A stretch of DNA of 64,000 nucleotides from Maribellus comscasis (GTDB lineage: Bacteria > Bacteroidota > Bacteroidia > Bacteroidales > Prolixibacteraceae), in assembly GCF_009762775.1 (NCBI RefSeq), contig NZ_CP046401.1:7576001-7640000 (forward strand). Reading direction: 5' to 3'. This document shows positions 53,801 to 63,112 of this stretch, piece after piece. Within the stretch, counting starts at the first letter, position 1; each line of letters opens with the position of its first letter. The notes beneath the pieces are model-generated. The model ran no database searches and was not told where the DNA came from. It saw nothing but the letters and a program-made list of their open reading frames with translations. The position numbers and the translations under genes were made by a program.

Positions 53801-55870
53801 ATGATTGATTTAAAGCCAAAAAGTAACATTGCAAACAAGGTTAGAAATACTAGGTTACCTAGAACAAAACCATTGATGCCATTATTTGAAGTTATAAGTA
53901 ATTCTATCCATGCAATTAATGAAGCAAAAAAGAGCAATCAACTAACGAAAGACGGAAAGATTGAAATCAAACTTATTAGAAATGGAGATGACAAGACTTT
54001 GTCAGAATTAAAGGAGATTGATAATTATCCAATCAAATCAATATTAGTAAAAGATAACGGAATTGGATTAAATGATGAGAATCTAGTTTATTTTACAGAA
54101 ACTGACACTGACCACAAATTGGATATTGGAGGGAAAGGAGTCGGTCGATTTGTTTGCCTTAAAGCATTTAAGCAATTAACCTTAAAAAGTAATTTTTCCA
54201 GAAACGGTTCAATAATTTACAGAGAGTTTGAATTCCGTAACACAAAAGAAGGTTTTCATAATCCAAATGAATATGAGGTAAAAAATAAAAGCATTGGAAC
54301 CGAAGTATTACTGTCAGATTTTAAAATTGAATATCAGAAAAAAGCTCCCAAGGATTTAATAGAGATTGCCAGAGAAGTGGTCACTCATTTCCAATTATAT
54401 TTTATCAGGAATGAAGCCCCCATTATTATAATAAAAAATCAAAATAATGTTGAAGTAAATCTTTCAAAATTATTTAACTCCGAGTTTAAAAAAGACATTA
54501 AAACTAAACCTTTTGTCGTTGGAGAAAATTCATTTTCCCTTTTTCTGACCAAAGCATCAAATGCAATGAGTCATAAATTACATTTTTGTGCTCATAATAG
54601 AAGTGTAAAAGAAGAGGGTCTCTATAACAGACTTGTTGATTTAGGAAAATATTCTGTTAAGGACGACAATGAAAGTTTTTATTATCAAGCTTATGTTGTA
54701 GGCGATATACTTGACCAATATGTAGATATTGAACGGGTAGGATTCAACTTCCCAGACGAAGAGGATGGAGAAGATGATTCTACTGAAATATCTCTATCAA
54801 AGATTCGGAATGGTGCAATTGAAGGCATTGAAGAAATATTGGCAGAATATCTCAATAAAGTAAGAAATGAGAAAGTTGAGAAGTATAGACCTTTAATAAA
54901 TGAAGAGTTTCCTCAGTATATGAGCACTTTTACAATCAAATCGGAGGAAATAAAAAAATTACCACCAAATCTTACAAAATCCAAACTTGACATTGAGCTA
55001 TATAAAATTGAATCCACGTGGAAACTAGAAGTTAAAGAATTAGGACAAAAGTTAATTGATGAAAAAAAGGATATAACCAATCTGGATGAATACAAAGAAA
55101 AATATGAAAAATTTCTTACCGAATTTAATGAAATCGGTAAAGCAGATTTAGCCAGATATATTGTACATAGAAAATCAGTAATCGAGTTACTCGAAGATTT
55201 ATTAGGGAAAAATGCCAATGATAAGTTTTCGAATGAAGATATAATTCACAGTGTTTTTTTCCCAATTAGAACAAGTTCCGACGAAGTTCCTCATAGCAAA
55301 CAAAATTTATGGTTAATTGATGAAAGATTAACATATCATTCATTTTTAGCCTCAGATAAAAGTTTTGAGAGTATTAAGGAATTAGATATTCAAGATGACA
55401 CAAGACCTGATTTGTTAATCTTTAACGATGCAATTGCATTTACAGAAGATGAATATCCTCCATTTAATTCATTTACGATTGTGGAATTTAAAAAGCCACA
55501 ACGTGATAATTATATTGATAATGACCCTAAAAAGAATCCGTTAGACCAAGTCGAAAAATACATTGAGCAATTACTGGAAGGAAAAGTTGAAAATAGAAGA
55601 GGTAGAAAAATTAAATTAGATGAAAAAACGCCTTTTTATGTTTACATAATTTGTGATATTACAGACTCCTTTGAAAGAATATTAAAAAATAGAGAGTTTA
55701 GTAAAACTCCAGATGGAGACGGATATTTTAAATTTAAAGATAAATATTATTCCGCATACATCGAAGTGATTCCATTTGAGAAAGTCTTAAAGGATGCCAA
55801 AAAGCGTAATAGGATTTTGTTTGATAAATTAGGTTTAAGCGCTGGAAAAGATAAAACACTATTCGATTAA
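53801..55870 (+). CDS. GHKL-type ATPase with C-terminal PD-(D/E)XK-like nuclease signature
   Basis: The 689-residue protein has an N-terminal GHKL/HSP90-like ATPase: LFEVISNSIHAIN (Glu30, Asn34 of the N box), VKDNGIGL (Asp85, G1 box) and GGKGVGRF (110-117, G2 box). The C-terminal region has RPDLLIF (Asp537), IVEFKKP (Glu562, Lys564) and DQVEKYI, a QxxxY element. The D...ExK...QxxxY order fits a PD-(D/E)XK nuclease core. The middle (about 330-500) is largely helical. It resembles MORC/MutL-type ATPases coupled to an effector. The next gene starts 17 bases downstream. DNA sensing and cleavage, perhaps in defence, is inferred and not shown. Confidence 0.82.
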   Translation: MIDLKPKSNIANKVRNTRLPRTKPLMPLFEVISNSIHAINEAKKSNQLTKDGKIEIKLIRNGDDKTLSELKEIDNYPIKSILVKDNGIGLNDENLVYFTETDTDHKLDIGGKGVGRFVCLKAFKQLTLKSNFSRNGSIIYREFEFRNTKEGFHNPNEYEVKNKSIGTEVLLSDFKIEYQKKAPKDLIEIAREVVTHFQLYFIRNEAPIIIIKNQNNVEVNLSKLFNSEFKKDIKTKPFVVGENSFSLFLTKASNAMSHKLHFCAHNRSVKEEGLYNRLVDLGKYSVKDDNESFYYQAYVVGDILDQYVDIERVGFNFPDEEDGEDDSTEISLSKIRNGAIEGIEEILAEYLNKVRNEKVEKYRPLINEEFPQYMSTFTIKSEEIKKLPPNLTKSKLDIELYKIESTWKLEVKELGQKLIDEKKDITNLDEYKEKYEKFLTEFNEIGKADLARYIVHRKSVIELLEDLLGKNANDKFSNEDIIHSVFFPIRTSSDEVPHSKQNLWLIDERLTYHSFLASDKSFESIKELDIQDDTRPDLLIFNDAIAFTEDEYPPFNSFTIVEFKKPQRDNYIDNDPKKNPLDQVEKYIEQLLEGKVENRRGRKIKLDEKTPFYVYIICDITDSFERILKNREFSKTPDGDGYFKFKDKYYSAYIEVIPFEKVLKDAKKRNRILFDKLGLSAGKDKTLFD

Positions 55871-55887
55871 AATATTGAAACAAATAT

Positions 55888-57213
55888 ATGTCTGAGAATC
55901 AAAATATAGAATGGAAAGAAAGCTGGCGCGATGAATACCTGAAATGGATTTGTGGTTTTGCCAATGCACAAGGAGGCAAAATCTACATTGGCAAAAATGA
56001 CAAAGGCGAGGTTGTTGGTATTGATAATGCAAAAAGATTGATGGATGACTTACCCAACAAAATTGTTACCAACCTGGGGATTGTTTGCGACATTAATTTA
56101 CTGGTAGAAAATGGAAAGCAATTCATTGAAATAATTGTAGAACCTTATCCAAACCCTGTAAATTACAAAGGTCAATACCATTACAGAAGCGGCAGCACAA
56201 AACAAGAATTAAAAGGTGCGGCGCTTGATAAATTTATGTTGGAACGTAAAGGGAAAAAATGGGATGGCGTTCCTGTTCCAAACATTTCAATTGCCGATTT
56301 AAAGAAAGAAACCTTTGATTTCTTTAGAAAAAAAGCGATTAAAGCGCAACGGATTGAAGATGATGTTTTGACAGATACAGATGAAGACTTGGTGGACAAT
56401 CTACAGTTGGTTGAAAACACTTACTTAAAAAGAGCAGCAATTCTTCTATTTCATCCCAAACCAACTCAATACATTACTGGAGCTTTTATCAAAATTGGAT
56501 ATTTCGAGACTGACGATGAATTGAGATTCCAAGATGAAATTACGGGAAACATCTTTGAGCAGGTTGAAAAAACAATGGATTTGCTTTTTACCAAATACAT
56601 CAAATCATCAATCAGTTATGAAGGTTTAAACAGGGTCGAAAAATATGAATATCCCAAAAATGCTGTTCGTGAAGCACTTTTAAATGCCGTTTCTCACAAA
56701 GATTATTCAGGCGGTGTTCCAATTCAAATTAGTGTGTATGACGATAAATTGTTTTTCTGGAATGAAGGACAATTACCAGAAAACTGGACAATTGAAAAGT
56801 TATTGACCAAACACCCATCGAAACCTTACAATCCAGACATTGCAAATGCTTTTTTCAGAAGTGGATATATTGAATCCTGGGGAAGAGGAACGATAAAAAT
56901 AATTAACGAATGTATTCAATTTGGTATTCCACAACCCAAATTTTATTACGACATGTCAGGCTTTTGGGTGAGGTTTAGAAAAGATAGTTTCAACATTGAG
57001 TATTTTGAGTCTCTTGGTTTAAATCAGAGGCAAATTGAAGCTTTGAAATACGTAAAAGAAAAAGGCAAGATTACGAACAGTGAGTATCAAAGTATAAATG
57101 ATTGCTCAAGAAACACAGCAAGTAATGACCTTATTGAATTAGTAAATAAAGAATTGTTGGAAAGTAGTGGGCAAAAGGGAGCTGGAGCTTATTACATTTT
57201 AAAAAATGGGTAA
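55888..57213 (+). CDS. AlbA_2 (Schlafen-type) protein with HATPase_c_4-like and winged-helix domains
   Basis: The 441-residue protein begins with an AlbA_2 domain (NIEWKESWRDEYLKWICGFA, then GGKIYIGKNDKGEVVGI, up to about residue 115). A central region contains YPKNAVREALLNAVSHKDYS, then GGVPIQISVYDDKLFFWNEG, typical of the RecG-like/HATPase_c_4 part of these proteins. The C-terminus is a winged helix (LNQRQIEALKYVKEKGKITN). Such proteins occur as regulators and near defence genes. It is encoded in the same cassette and orientation as the GHKL-nuclease gene, 17 bases apart, so the two probably work together. Confidence 0.88.
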   Translation: MSENQNIEWKESWRDEYLKWICGFANAQGGKIYIGKNDKGEVVGIDNAKRLMDDLPNKIVTNLGIVCDINLLVENGKQFIEIIVEPYPNPVNYKGQYHYRSGSTKQELKGAALDKFMLERKGKKWDGVPVPNISIADLKKETFDFFRKKAIKAQRIEDDVLTDTDEDLVDNLQLVENTYLKRAAILLFHPKPTQYITGAFIKIGYFETDDELRFQDEITGNIFEQVEKTMDLLFTKYIKSSISYEGLNRVEKYEYPKNAVREALLNAVSHKDYSGGVPIQISVYDDKLFFWNEGQLPENWTIEKLLTKHPSKPYNPDIANAFFRSGYIESWGRGTIKIINECIQFGIPQPKFYYDMSGFWVRFRKDSFNIEYFESLGLNQRQIEALKYVKEKGKITNSEYQSINDCSRNTASNDLIELVNKELLESSGQKGAGAYYILKNG

Positions 57214-57422
57214 TTGCACAATAATTGCACAAATTGCACATTGACAAATTAAACCAGCCCACACAGTCAAGCACATTTGCAATTCGCACAAGCCAACGCT
57301 GAAACCAAAAATTGCAAAAGAGTTTGCCTGTCTTCCACCGCTTTTTTGCCGACCCGAAAACAAAATCAGGTCAGTGCTAAATTGCAAATGAAGTAGTTCT
57401 ATGAAAGAAAATAAAACCCAGC

Positions 57423-57553
57423 AGGTAACAAACTGTATATGTCATAGCCGGTTTTGTGGGTAATTGCAGGTTTATCTCCCGCATTTACTTCATCTCGGCA
57501 TGACAGGAAAGTAGCCCGCAATCGTCTACGCCACATACAGGTAACCGTTGTGC
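57423..57553 (+). repeat. attC-like site 16
   Basis: The site runs from AGGTAAC (57,423-57,429) to GTTGTGC (57,547-57,553). GCAGGTAAC complements GTTACCTGC at 50,596, nearly 7 kb upstream, so one cassette holds IS3 copy 2, IS1380 and the two-gene module. Arms CTGTATATGTCATAGCCGG and CTACGCCACATACAG pair. The 200 bases before it (57,214-57,422) have repeated ATTGCACA but no gene. Confidence 0.83.
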
Positions 57554-57628
57554 ATCATGCGACAAGGTCAGCATAGAAAAGATAATATGAATTACTCTAA
57601 TGATAGAAAATTAACTAATATTCTTTAA

Positions 57629-58257
57629 ATGGAGTCAAATATCAAAAGCATACAAGAATTAGAAAATGAATTTAATAAACTAGACAAATCCAATAGTCGA
57701 GAATATATTAAGTTTTATGAAAATAACTTGGAATCAATTCATAACATCGATATTGATAAAGATGAAGAACATTATAATGCAAAATTAAGATTAGATTGTG
57801 AATATGGTGTTAGTCTTGTAGCTACAGGAAATAGAGTTCACGGAGCAATTGTTCTTGAAAAAGCAATCCAAATGTTTGAGAATGCACCAAACCAAGACTT
57901 AAAGAAGGTATATTCATTACCATATTTTGAGCAAATTTTATGGAACTATGCATATGCTCTTTCCGAGACAAATCAATTGAATCGAGCTCTCCCCGCATTT
58001 ATTAAGTTAAATAAACATTATTCTAAAGAAAATAAGTATAAAAGTTGGGTCATAAATATTCGAAATAGACGATTAAAAAAGTTTTCGAAACCTCTTGCAC
58101 CGATAGCTTTAATATGGACGATTTTAACTTTCACTCTATTTCAAAGATTCGAATCAATTACTAGATTTTACTTAGCTATTGGACTTGGCATAATAGTTTT
58201 ATTTGGTGTTGCTTCTGAGATTTATTCTGTTATTCTAAAACAAAAACTAAATCGGAT
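57629..58257 (+). pseudogene. helical membrane protein gene truncated by IS21 copy B
   Basis: The first 209 codons encode a helical, TPR-like region (VATGNRVHGAIVLEKAIQMF, WNYAYALSETNQLNRALPAF) and two membrane segments (LAPIALIWTILTFTLFQ and FYLAIGLGIIVLFGVASEIY). The natural C-terminus is lost: the frame runs into the IS21 end and stops at 58,297. The 5' core GTTGTGCATC is present 75 bases upstream but no complementary 3' core follows, so the cassette lost its end. Confidence 0.85.
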
Positions 58258-58369
58258 TGGAAACGCCAGTCAAACTGACCACCCCAGGCCAATTTAAATT
58301 GACCATCGACCATTTTCAACAAAAAGAGAACGTTTTTCTTCTGTCAGATTACAACAAATTTACTGTTTT

Positions 58370-59107
58370 TTATTCACTATAAATGTTTCGTTTTTTTCTC
58401 ATCGATTCACCCATCAGCTCAATCCTGTGCGATTGATGGATCAACCGGTCAAGTATGGCATCGGCAATCGTTTTCTCCCCGATTATTTCATACCACTTAC
58501 TAACGGGCAGCTGTGATGTTACAAGCATAGATCCTTTATTGTGCCTATCTTCAATTAACTCTAACAGAGCTATCCGGTTTTGGCTATCTAAGGGTTGCAG
58601 GCCAAAGTCATCGAGTATTATTAACTGATGCCTGGCCATTTTTGCAAGTTCTTTGAGATAAGATCCATCGGCTTTTGCCATTTTTAGTTTAGAAAACAGC
58701 TTGGTTGTATTAAAGTACAAAACCCTGTATCCCTCGATACAGGCCTGATACCCTAAGGCTGTTGCAATGTAGCTTTTGCCGGCACCGGTGCTGCCCGATA
58801 TTAATACATTCTCGTTTTTATTAATAAAATCGCATTCAGCCAGTCTTAACAGTTTTGTCCGATCGATATTTCTTGTATGTTCGTACACCACGTTTTCAAT
58901 GGTTGCTTTATAGTGGAACCTTGCATTTTTTATCAATCGCTCTATCTTGCGGTTGTTGCGATCGTCCCACTCGGCATCTGTTATCATCGATACAAACTGG
59001 TCGATGGTGTAATCATCGGTTTTACCTGTTTCGACAGCTGTTTTAAAAGCCCCATGCATACCATGGAGCTTCATCTGTTTCATTCGTGTTAATGTTACTT
59101 CGTTCAT
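58370..59107 (-). CDS. istB: IS21 transposition helper ATPase IstB (copy B)
   Basis: The 245-residue protein is identical to IstB of copy A, with the same Walker A (GSTGAGKS) and Walker B (ILDDFG). It is 14 bases downstream of istA and intact. Confidence 0.95.
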   Translation of the reverse strand: MNEVTLTRMKQMKLHGMHGAFKTAVETGKTDDYTIDQFVSMITDAEWDDRNNRKIERLIKNARFHYKATIENVVYEHTRNIDRTKLLRLAECDFINKNENVLISGSTGAGKSYIATALGYQACIEGYRVLYFNTTKLFSKLKMAKADGSYLKELAKMARHQLIILDDFGLQPLDSQNRIALLELIEDRHNKGSMLVTSQLPVSKWYEIIGEKTIADAILDRLIHQSHRIELMGESMRKKRNIYSE

Positions 59108-59121
59108 TGTTTTTTACTTTA

Positions 59122-60669
59122 TCAGCTGTAATATTTTCCTCCCCTTATGTTGTTATGAAAAGGAAGTTCCGGTTCGTCCGGTTTTTCATCATCAAGTTTA
59201 TCCAACCCTTTTTCCAGTATCTTTTGTATGATTTTGTAGTTGTAAACCTGATGTTCCAATGCACGTTTACACGCATTGGCAAGCCTTTCTTCCCCAACCT
59301 TTTTGGCAAAAGCCAATACGCCCATACAGCTTTTATAGGATTGTTCAGGGTGTTGTTTTCTTTCCAGCACATTGATTATAAATTCCTTTACACTCTCGTC
59401 AATTGAAGCTGCCCAGTTGATAAAACGCTGCGGTGTCCAGTCGGTAACAAACTGGTGTGTTGTTGCCAGGTGGTCTTTGTTTGTGGTGTAGAAGTATTTA
59501 CGTCCATCTCTTTTGTGCAAAGCTATGCGGTTGTATTTATGGTATATTTCAACGGTTTTTGATGTAAACACCAGCTTTACCTTCTTCTTTAAATACTGAC
59601 ACGGAACGCTGTAATAATGTTTGTCTTTGCTTAACAGCACGTGCCCGTTCATGGCTACGGTGGCTATTGCTATTTCTTTAATCTCGTATTTTTCTACAGG
59701 TAATGCGGTAAGCTTGCCTTTTTCGTCTTCAACGAATAATTGATACCGGGACGTTGGCCTGCCGGTTAACTTTTTGTTGTTATGCTTGTCCAGTTCATCC
59801 CAAATTGCACTGTTAAGCTCTTCTAAACTGTAAAAATCTTTGCCGCGCAAGGCCGGATATATTCTTTGGTATAATATCTTGACTGCTCCTTCTGCCAGTG
59901 ACTTGTCCCGGGGACGGTAAGCCCGAGCCGGAAGAACTGTTGTACCGTAATGTTCGGCAAAGTCCATAAACGTTTCGTTAATGGTAGGTTCAAACCGGCT
60001 GCTTTTGGTTACGGCAGACTTTAGGTTATCAGGGACAATAGCTGCAGGAACTCCCCCGTAAAAGTGCAGTGCATTTTCAACCGAAGCAACAAAGTCTTCT
60101 TTTTGTTGGCTCGGTGAGGCTTCTGCATAGGTGTATTGACTGGCCCCCAGTATGGCAACAAAAAACTGTACCTCTTCAATCTCGCCTGTTTCTTTATTGA
60201 TAATTTCCAGGGTTTTGCCAGCGTAGTCAATAAACATCTTATCGCCTGCTTTATGCTCCATATGCATTACCGGGTTAACCTTTTTATTCCAACGCAGGTA
60301 GTGGGCTTTAAACTGGCTTAGTTTTAGTCCATCGGGATGTTTTTCATAATATTCTTCCCACATCAGCTGTTTGGTAACGCCGGTCTTTTTTAATTCACGC
60401 TCCATGTAGGGAAAGAAGTTATAAACCTTTTTTAGCTTTGGGGAAAGAACATCTTCGGTATCCCTGCTAAAGATCTTTTCCAGCTCGGAATCACTCTTCT
60501 TATCAATATCATCAATTGTAAGGTTTAACACCTTGTATAGAGCGATATACTTCTTGACCGTATTGCGTGAAAGGCCCAGGTACCTACTGATAAATTGCTT
60601 TGCTTTTCCCTGGTGGTGTAACTGAATGACTTTTCTTACTTTACTCATGTCGATTAATTTATTAGCCAT
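59122..60669 (-). CDS. istA: IS21 transposase IstA (copy B)
   Basis: The 515-residue protein is the same as IstA of copy A except for the last residue (Ser instead of Asn). The DDE residues and helix-turn-helix are conserved. The near-identity of the two copies points to recent transposition or recombination. Confidence 0.95.
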   Translation of the reverse strand: MANKLIDMSKVRKVIQLHHQGKAKQFISRYLGLSRNTVKKYIALYKVLNLTIDDIDKKSDSELEKIFSRDTEDVLSPKLKKVYNFFPYMERELKKTGVTKQLMWEEYYEKHPDGLKLSQFKAHYLRWNKKVNPVMHMEHKAGDKMFIDYAGKTLEIINKETGEIEEVQFFVAILGASQYTYAEASPSQQKEDFVASVENALHFYGGVPAAIVPDNLKSAVTKSSRFEPTINETFMDFAEHYGTTVLPARAYRPRDKSLAEGAVKILYQRIYPALRGKDFYSLEELNSAIWDELDKHNNKKLTGRPTSRYQLFVEDEKGKLTALPVEKYEIKEIAIATVAMNGHVLLSKDKHYYSVPCQYLKKKVKLVFTSKTVEIYHKYNRIALHKRDGRKYFYTTNKDHLATTHQFVTDWTPQRFINWAASIDESVKEFIINVLERKQHPEQSYKSCMGVLAFAKKVGEERLANACKRALEHQVYNYKIIQKILEKGLDKLDDEKPDEPELPFHNNIRGGKYYS

Positions 60670-60861
60670 GTTTTCATATTAATTTGTTTAAATCAGTATG
60701 AAATTATGGCTTCGACAGAAGTAAAATCAATCTCTTTTGGTGGGTGGTCACTTTAGTCCGGCGCTGGTGGTCAATTTGCTCCGGCACGCGGTGGTCAGTT
60801 TAAACTGGCGAGGGTGGTCATTTTATTCCGGCCTGGGGTGGTCAGTTTGACCGTTTTTTCC

Positions 60862-61112
60862 GGACTACCATAAATGAATGGGTAAAAAAGTACAACCGGA
60901 AAGATTTAATGAACACAAGAATTCTAGTGGAAACAGAAGGAGAAACATCCCGACTGAAAGCCTTGCAAAAGGAAATCAAGCAACTAAAAGAGTTGTTAAT
61001 TAAGAAAGACCTCGACAAATTGGCCCTGGACTCATATCTGGAAGTGGCAGCAGAAAAACTGGGGTACAAGAACGTGGATGAGTTAAAAAAAAATTTAAAC
61101 ATCAAGCCCTGA
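60862..61112 (+). pseudogene. IS3 OrfA fragment (copy 3)
   Basis: Only the C-terminal two thirds of OrfA remain, from TTINEWVKKYN to the end (NLNIKP). The helix-turn-helix is partly lost. A short product from ATG 60,909 is possible but would lack DNA binding. Confidence 0.88.
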
Positions 61113-61968
61113 TGAAGGCTGCTGCGATTACGAAACAAACAGCTATAGCAAGCATGTCAAAAGTATGTGCTTGCTTTAACCTTAAGCGCGATGCATACTA
61201 TAAATACCAGCAACGGTGGAAACGGTATAAGTCCGTTGAATCACGGGTAATAGAGCTTGTAAAAGAAGAACGTAAAATGCAGCCAAGGGTTGGTGTACGC
61301 AAGTTATACGAAACCTTGCTGCCATCTTTTAAATCTACACATATCAAGGTAGGTAGGGACTCGCTATTTGATATCCTAAGGGCTAATAATATGTTGGTAA
61401 AAAGGAAGAGGGCTTATGCTAAAACAACCAACTCCTACCACCATTTCCACAAATACAACAACCTGATAAAAGAGGTGCAGGTTACAAAGCCCAACCAGGT
61501 GTGGGTCTCGGACATAACCTATATCCGGACTGTGAAAGGCTTTTGCTACCTGGCCCTTATAACGGACATGTATTCACGGAAGATAATCGGGCATGACCTC
61601 AGCGATTCGCTGGAGCTGGCGGGGTGCCTACGGGCCCTCCGAAAGGCCCTGTGGCACACAAAGCCAGCGGCCGGGCTTATACACCACTCCGACAGGGGTG
61701 TGCAGTATTGCAGCCATATGTATGTAAATGAACTAAAAAGAAAAGCATAAAAATCAGTATGACTGAAGAAAAACATTGTTATGAAAATGCTATTGCAGAA
61801 AGGGTAAACGGAATATTGAAAGACGAGTTCTACCTCGACCAATGCTTCTTTTCAACTGCTCATGCAAAACGGGCAACAAAAAGTGCAATTAAAGTTTACA
61901 ATAATAAAAGGCTTCATGTATCTTTAAGGTACAAAACACCAAATACCGTGTTTTATAATGTAGCTTAA
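61112..61968 (+). pseudogene. IS3 OrfB transposase with frameshift (copy 3)
   Basis: It carries the same break after ELKRKA as copy 2 (stop at 61,750), with the rest in another frame from about 61,759. Shared damage means that this copy derives from copy 2 or a common inactive parent, or that one was converted by the other. Confidence 0.9.
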
Positions 61969-62060
61969 CACAATGTTTAACCTGTAGCCGTATTCTAGGA
62001 CTAGACATGGTAAAAGCAACCGATTACAATATAGATTCATCTATAAAAAAAACTAAAACA

Positions 62061-62960
62061 ATGAAAACAACATTTGCCTTTTTATTTATTGCTGTTATTC
62101 TATTAACCGGTTGTGATAAAAGCGAGATTGATTTTGACCGAAAACTTACAGATGGATTTTGTATTGTATCAGGTAGTAAAGTGGTAATAAACCATAATGA
62201 CATTGATTATTATGATTATTCAACCCACTTGATTTATTTGAAAAATAATAAATCGTTTGCAGATGATATTGAAGGTATTGGAGGTTTTTCGGTTTATGCC
62301 GATGGAAATGAAATTTATTCAGGTCAAACACAACCCGGATATTCTTCATTTTTACCGATTGGTTCTGTTGTTATCAATACTCATCCTTCTTTTTATGCAG
62401 ACTATATAATTCCGATAAGCTTTCTGTTAGTAAGAGATACATCGGGAAATGTTTCACCTGACCCAAGAGAAGATGAAAGAATAATTAATGCCTTAAAAAA
62501 ATATGACCAATTTTATGCCGGATTAGATTGCGAAATTAAATCAATTCATTATTCATCTTCTAATAATGTAAAAGTTGAATTGCAACTAAAAAACAATGAC
62601 CCTTTCAATTATTACTACTTAGACCCAGACAAAATGGGAATTGGACTATTTCATTATTTTACTAATGGACTATTTATTGGAAACTTAGGAAACTATTATG
62701 AATTTTCGCATAAAGAACAACATATTCAACCCGAATCAAATAAATCATGGAAAAAAGAATGGATGTCAATTATAAATGGCAATGAAACAAAAACGATTAC
62801 AATAGTTTATAATAACTTTGAGGAAGTGCCAAATGGTCAATACAATGCAACATTTATGTTTCCCGGACTTAGTCAAGTTGACAAAAAAGATGTTGTTCAG
62901 AATGATGGACAGATTTGGTTAGGAAAACTTTATATGAGTAAGGAAATTACAATAGAATAA
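62061..62960 (+). CDS. lipoprotein of unknown function, cassette gene
   Basis: ATG 62,061 gives a lipoprotein signal (MKTTFAFLFIAVILLTGCDK, acceptor Cys18). A longer frame starts at 62,007 using the last base of the IS3 copy and is rejected. The 299-residue body is beta-rich (IEGIGGFSVYADGNEIYSGQ, IKSIHYSSSNNVKVELQLKN, ETKTITIVYNNFEEVPNGQY). The 3' core AACCTAAC is present, but its expected 5' partner GTTAGGTT is not found upstream, so the cassette start was lost with the IS insertions. Family not recognised. Confidence 0.85.
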   Translation: MKTTFAFLFIAVILLTGCDKSEIDFDRKLTDGFCIVSGSKVVINHNDIDYYDYSTHLIYLKNNKSFADDIEGIGGFSVYADGNEIYSGQTQPGYSSFLPIGSVVINTHPSFYADYIIPISFLLVRDTSGNVSPDPREDERIINALKKYDQFYAGLDCEIKSIHYSSSNNVKVELQLKNNDPFNYYYLDPDKMGIGLFHYFTNGLFIGNLGNYYEFSHKEQHIQPESNKSWKKEWMSIINGNETKTITIVYNNFEEVPNGQYNATFMFPGLSQVDKKDVVQNDGQIWLGKLYMSKEITIE

Positions 62961-62970
62961 AACCACGAAA

Positions 62971-63103
62971 ACCTAACAAATTGTAAATTGCATTGCGGGG
63001 TTCGTGGTGTGTCGTACGCCGGATTCTCGCAACATCGTTCCGTCCTACCGGACAGGAATGAGCTCCGAAATCCGCAACGACAACTTACAAGTGACCGTTA
63101 GGC
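62971..63103 (+). repeat. attC-like site 17 (GCATTGCGGGG class)
   Basis: The site runs from ACCTAAC (62,971-62,977) to GTTAGGC (63,097-63,103). The body is nearly identical to the site at 40,032 (TTGTAAATTGCATTGCGG, CCGCAACGACAACTTACAA), although the flanking cores differ. Confidence 0.85.
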
Positions 63104-63112
63104 TTAATATTA

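Larger units (their letters stand above)
58258..60861 (-). mobile_element. IS21-family insertion sequence, copy B
   Basis: It is near-identical to copy A (30,174), in the same orientation, with TGGAAACGCCAGTCAAA at the left and GGTCAGTTTGACCGTTTTTTCC at the right, including the five GGTGGTCA repeats. The final A of the CCA end is missing or replaced. The left flank is a cassette gene and the right flank the interior of an IS3 copy, with no target duplication. Differences from copy A that I noticed are single bases (for example CAAACTGACC versus CAAATTGACC near the left end). Confidence 0.92.
60862..62007 (+). mobile_element. IS3-family element, copy 3, 5'-truncated at IS21 copy B
   Basis: The sequence is the same as copy 2 from GGACTACCATAAATG onward, to the right end GGACTAGACA at 62,007, including the orfB frameshift. 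About the first 160 bases of the IS are missing and replaced by IS21 copy B. No left end is found on the far side of the IS21. Confidence 0.9.
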
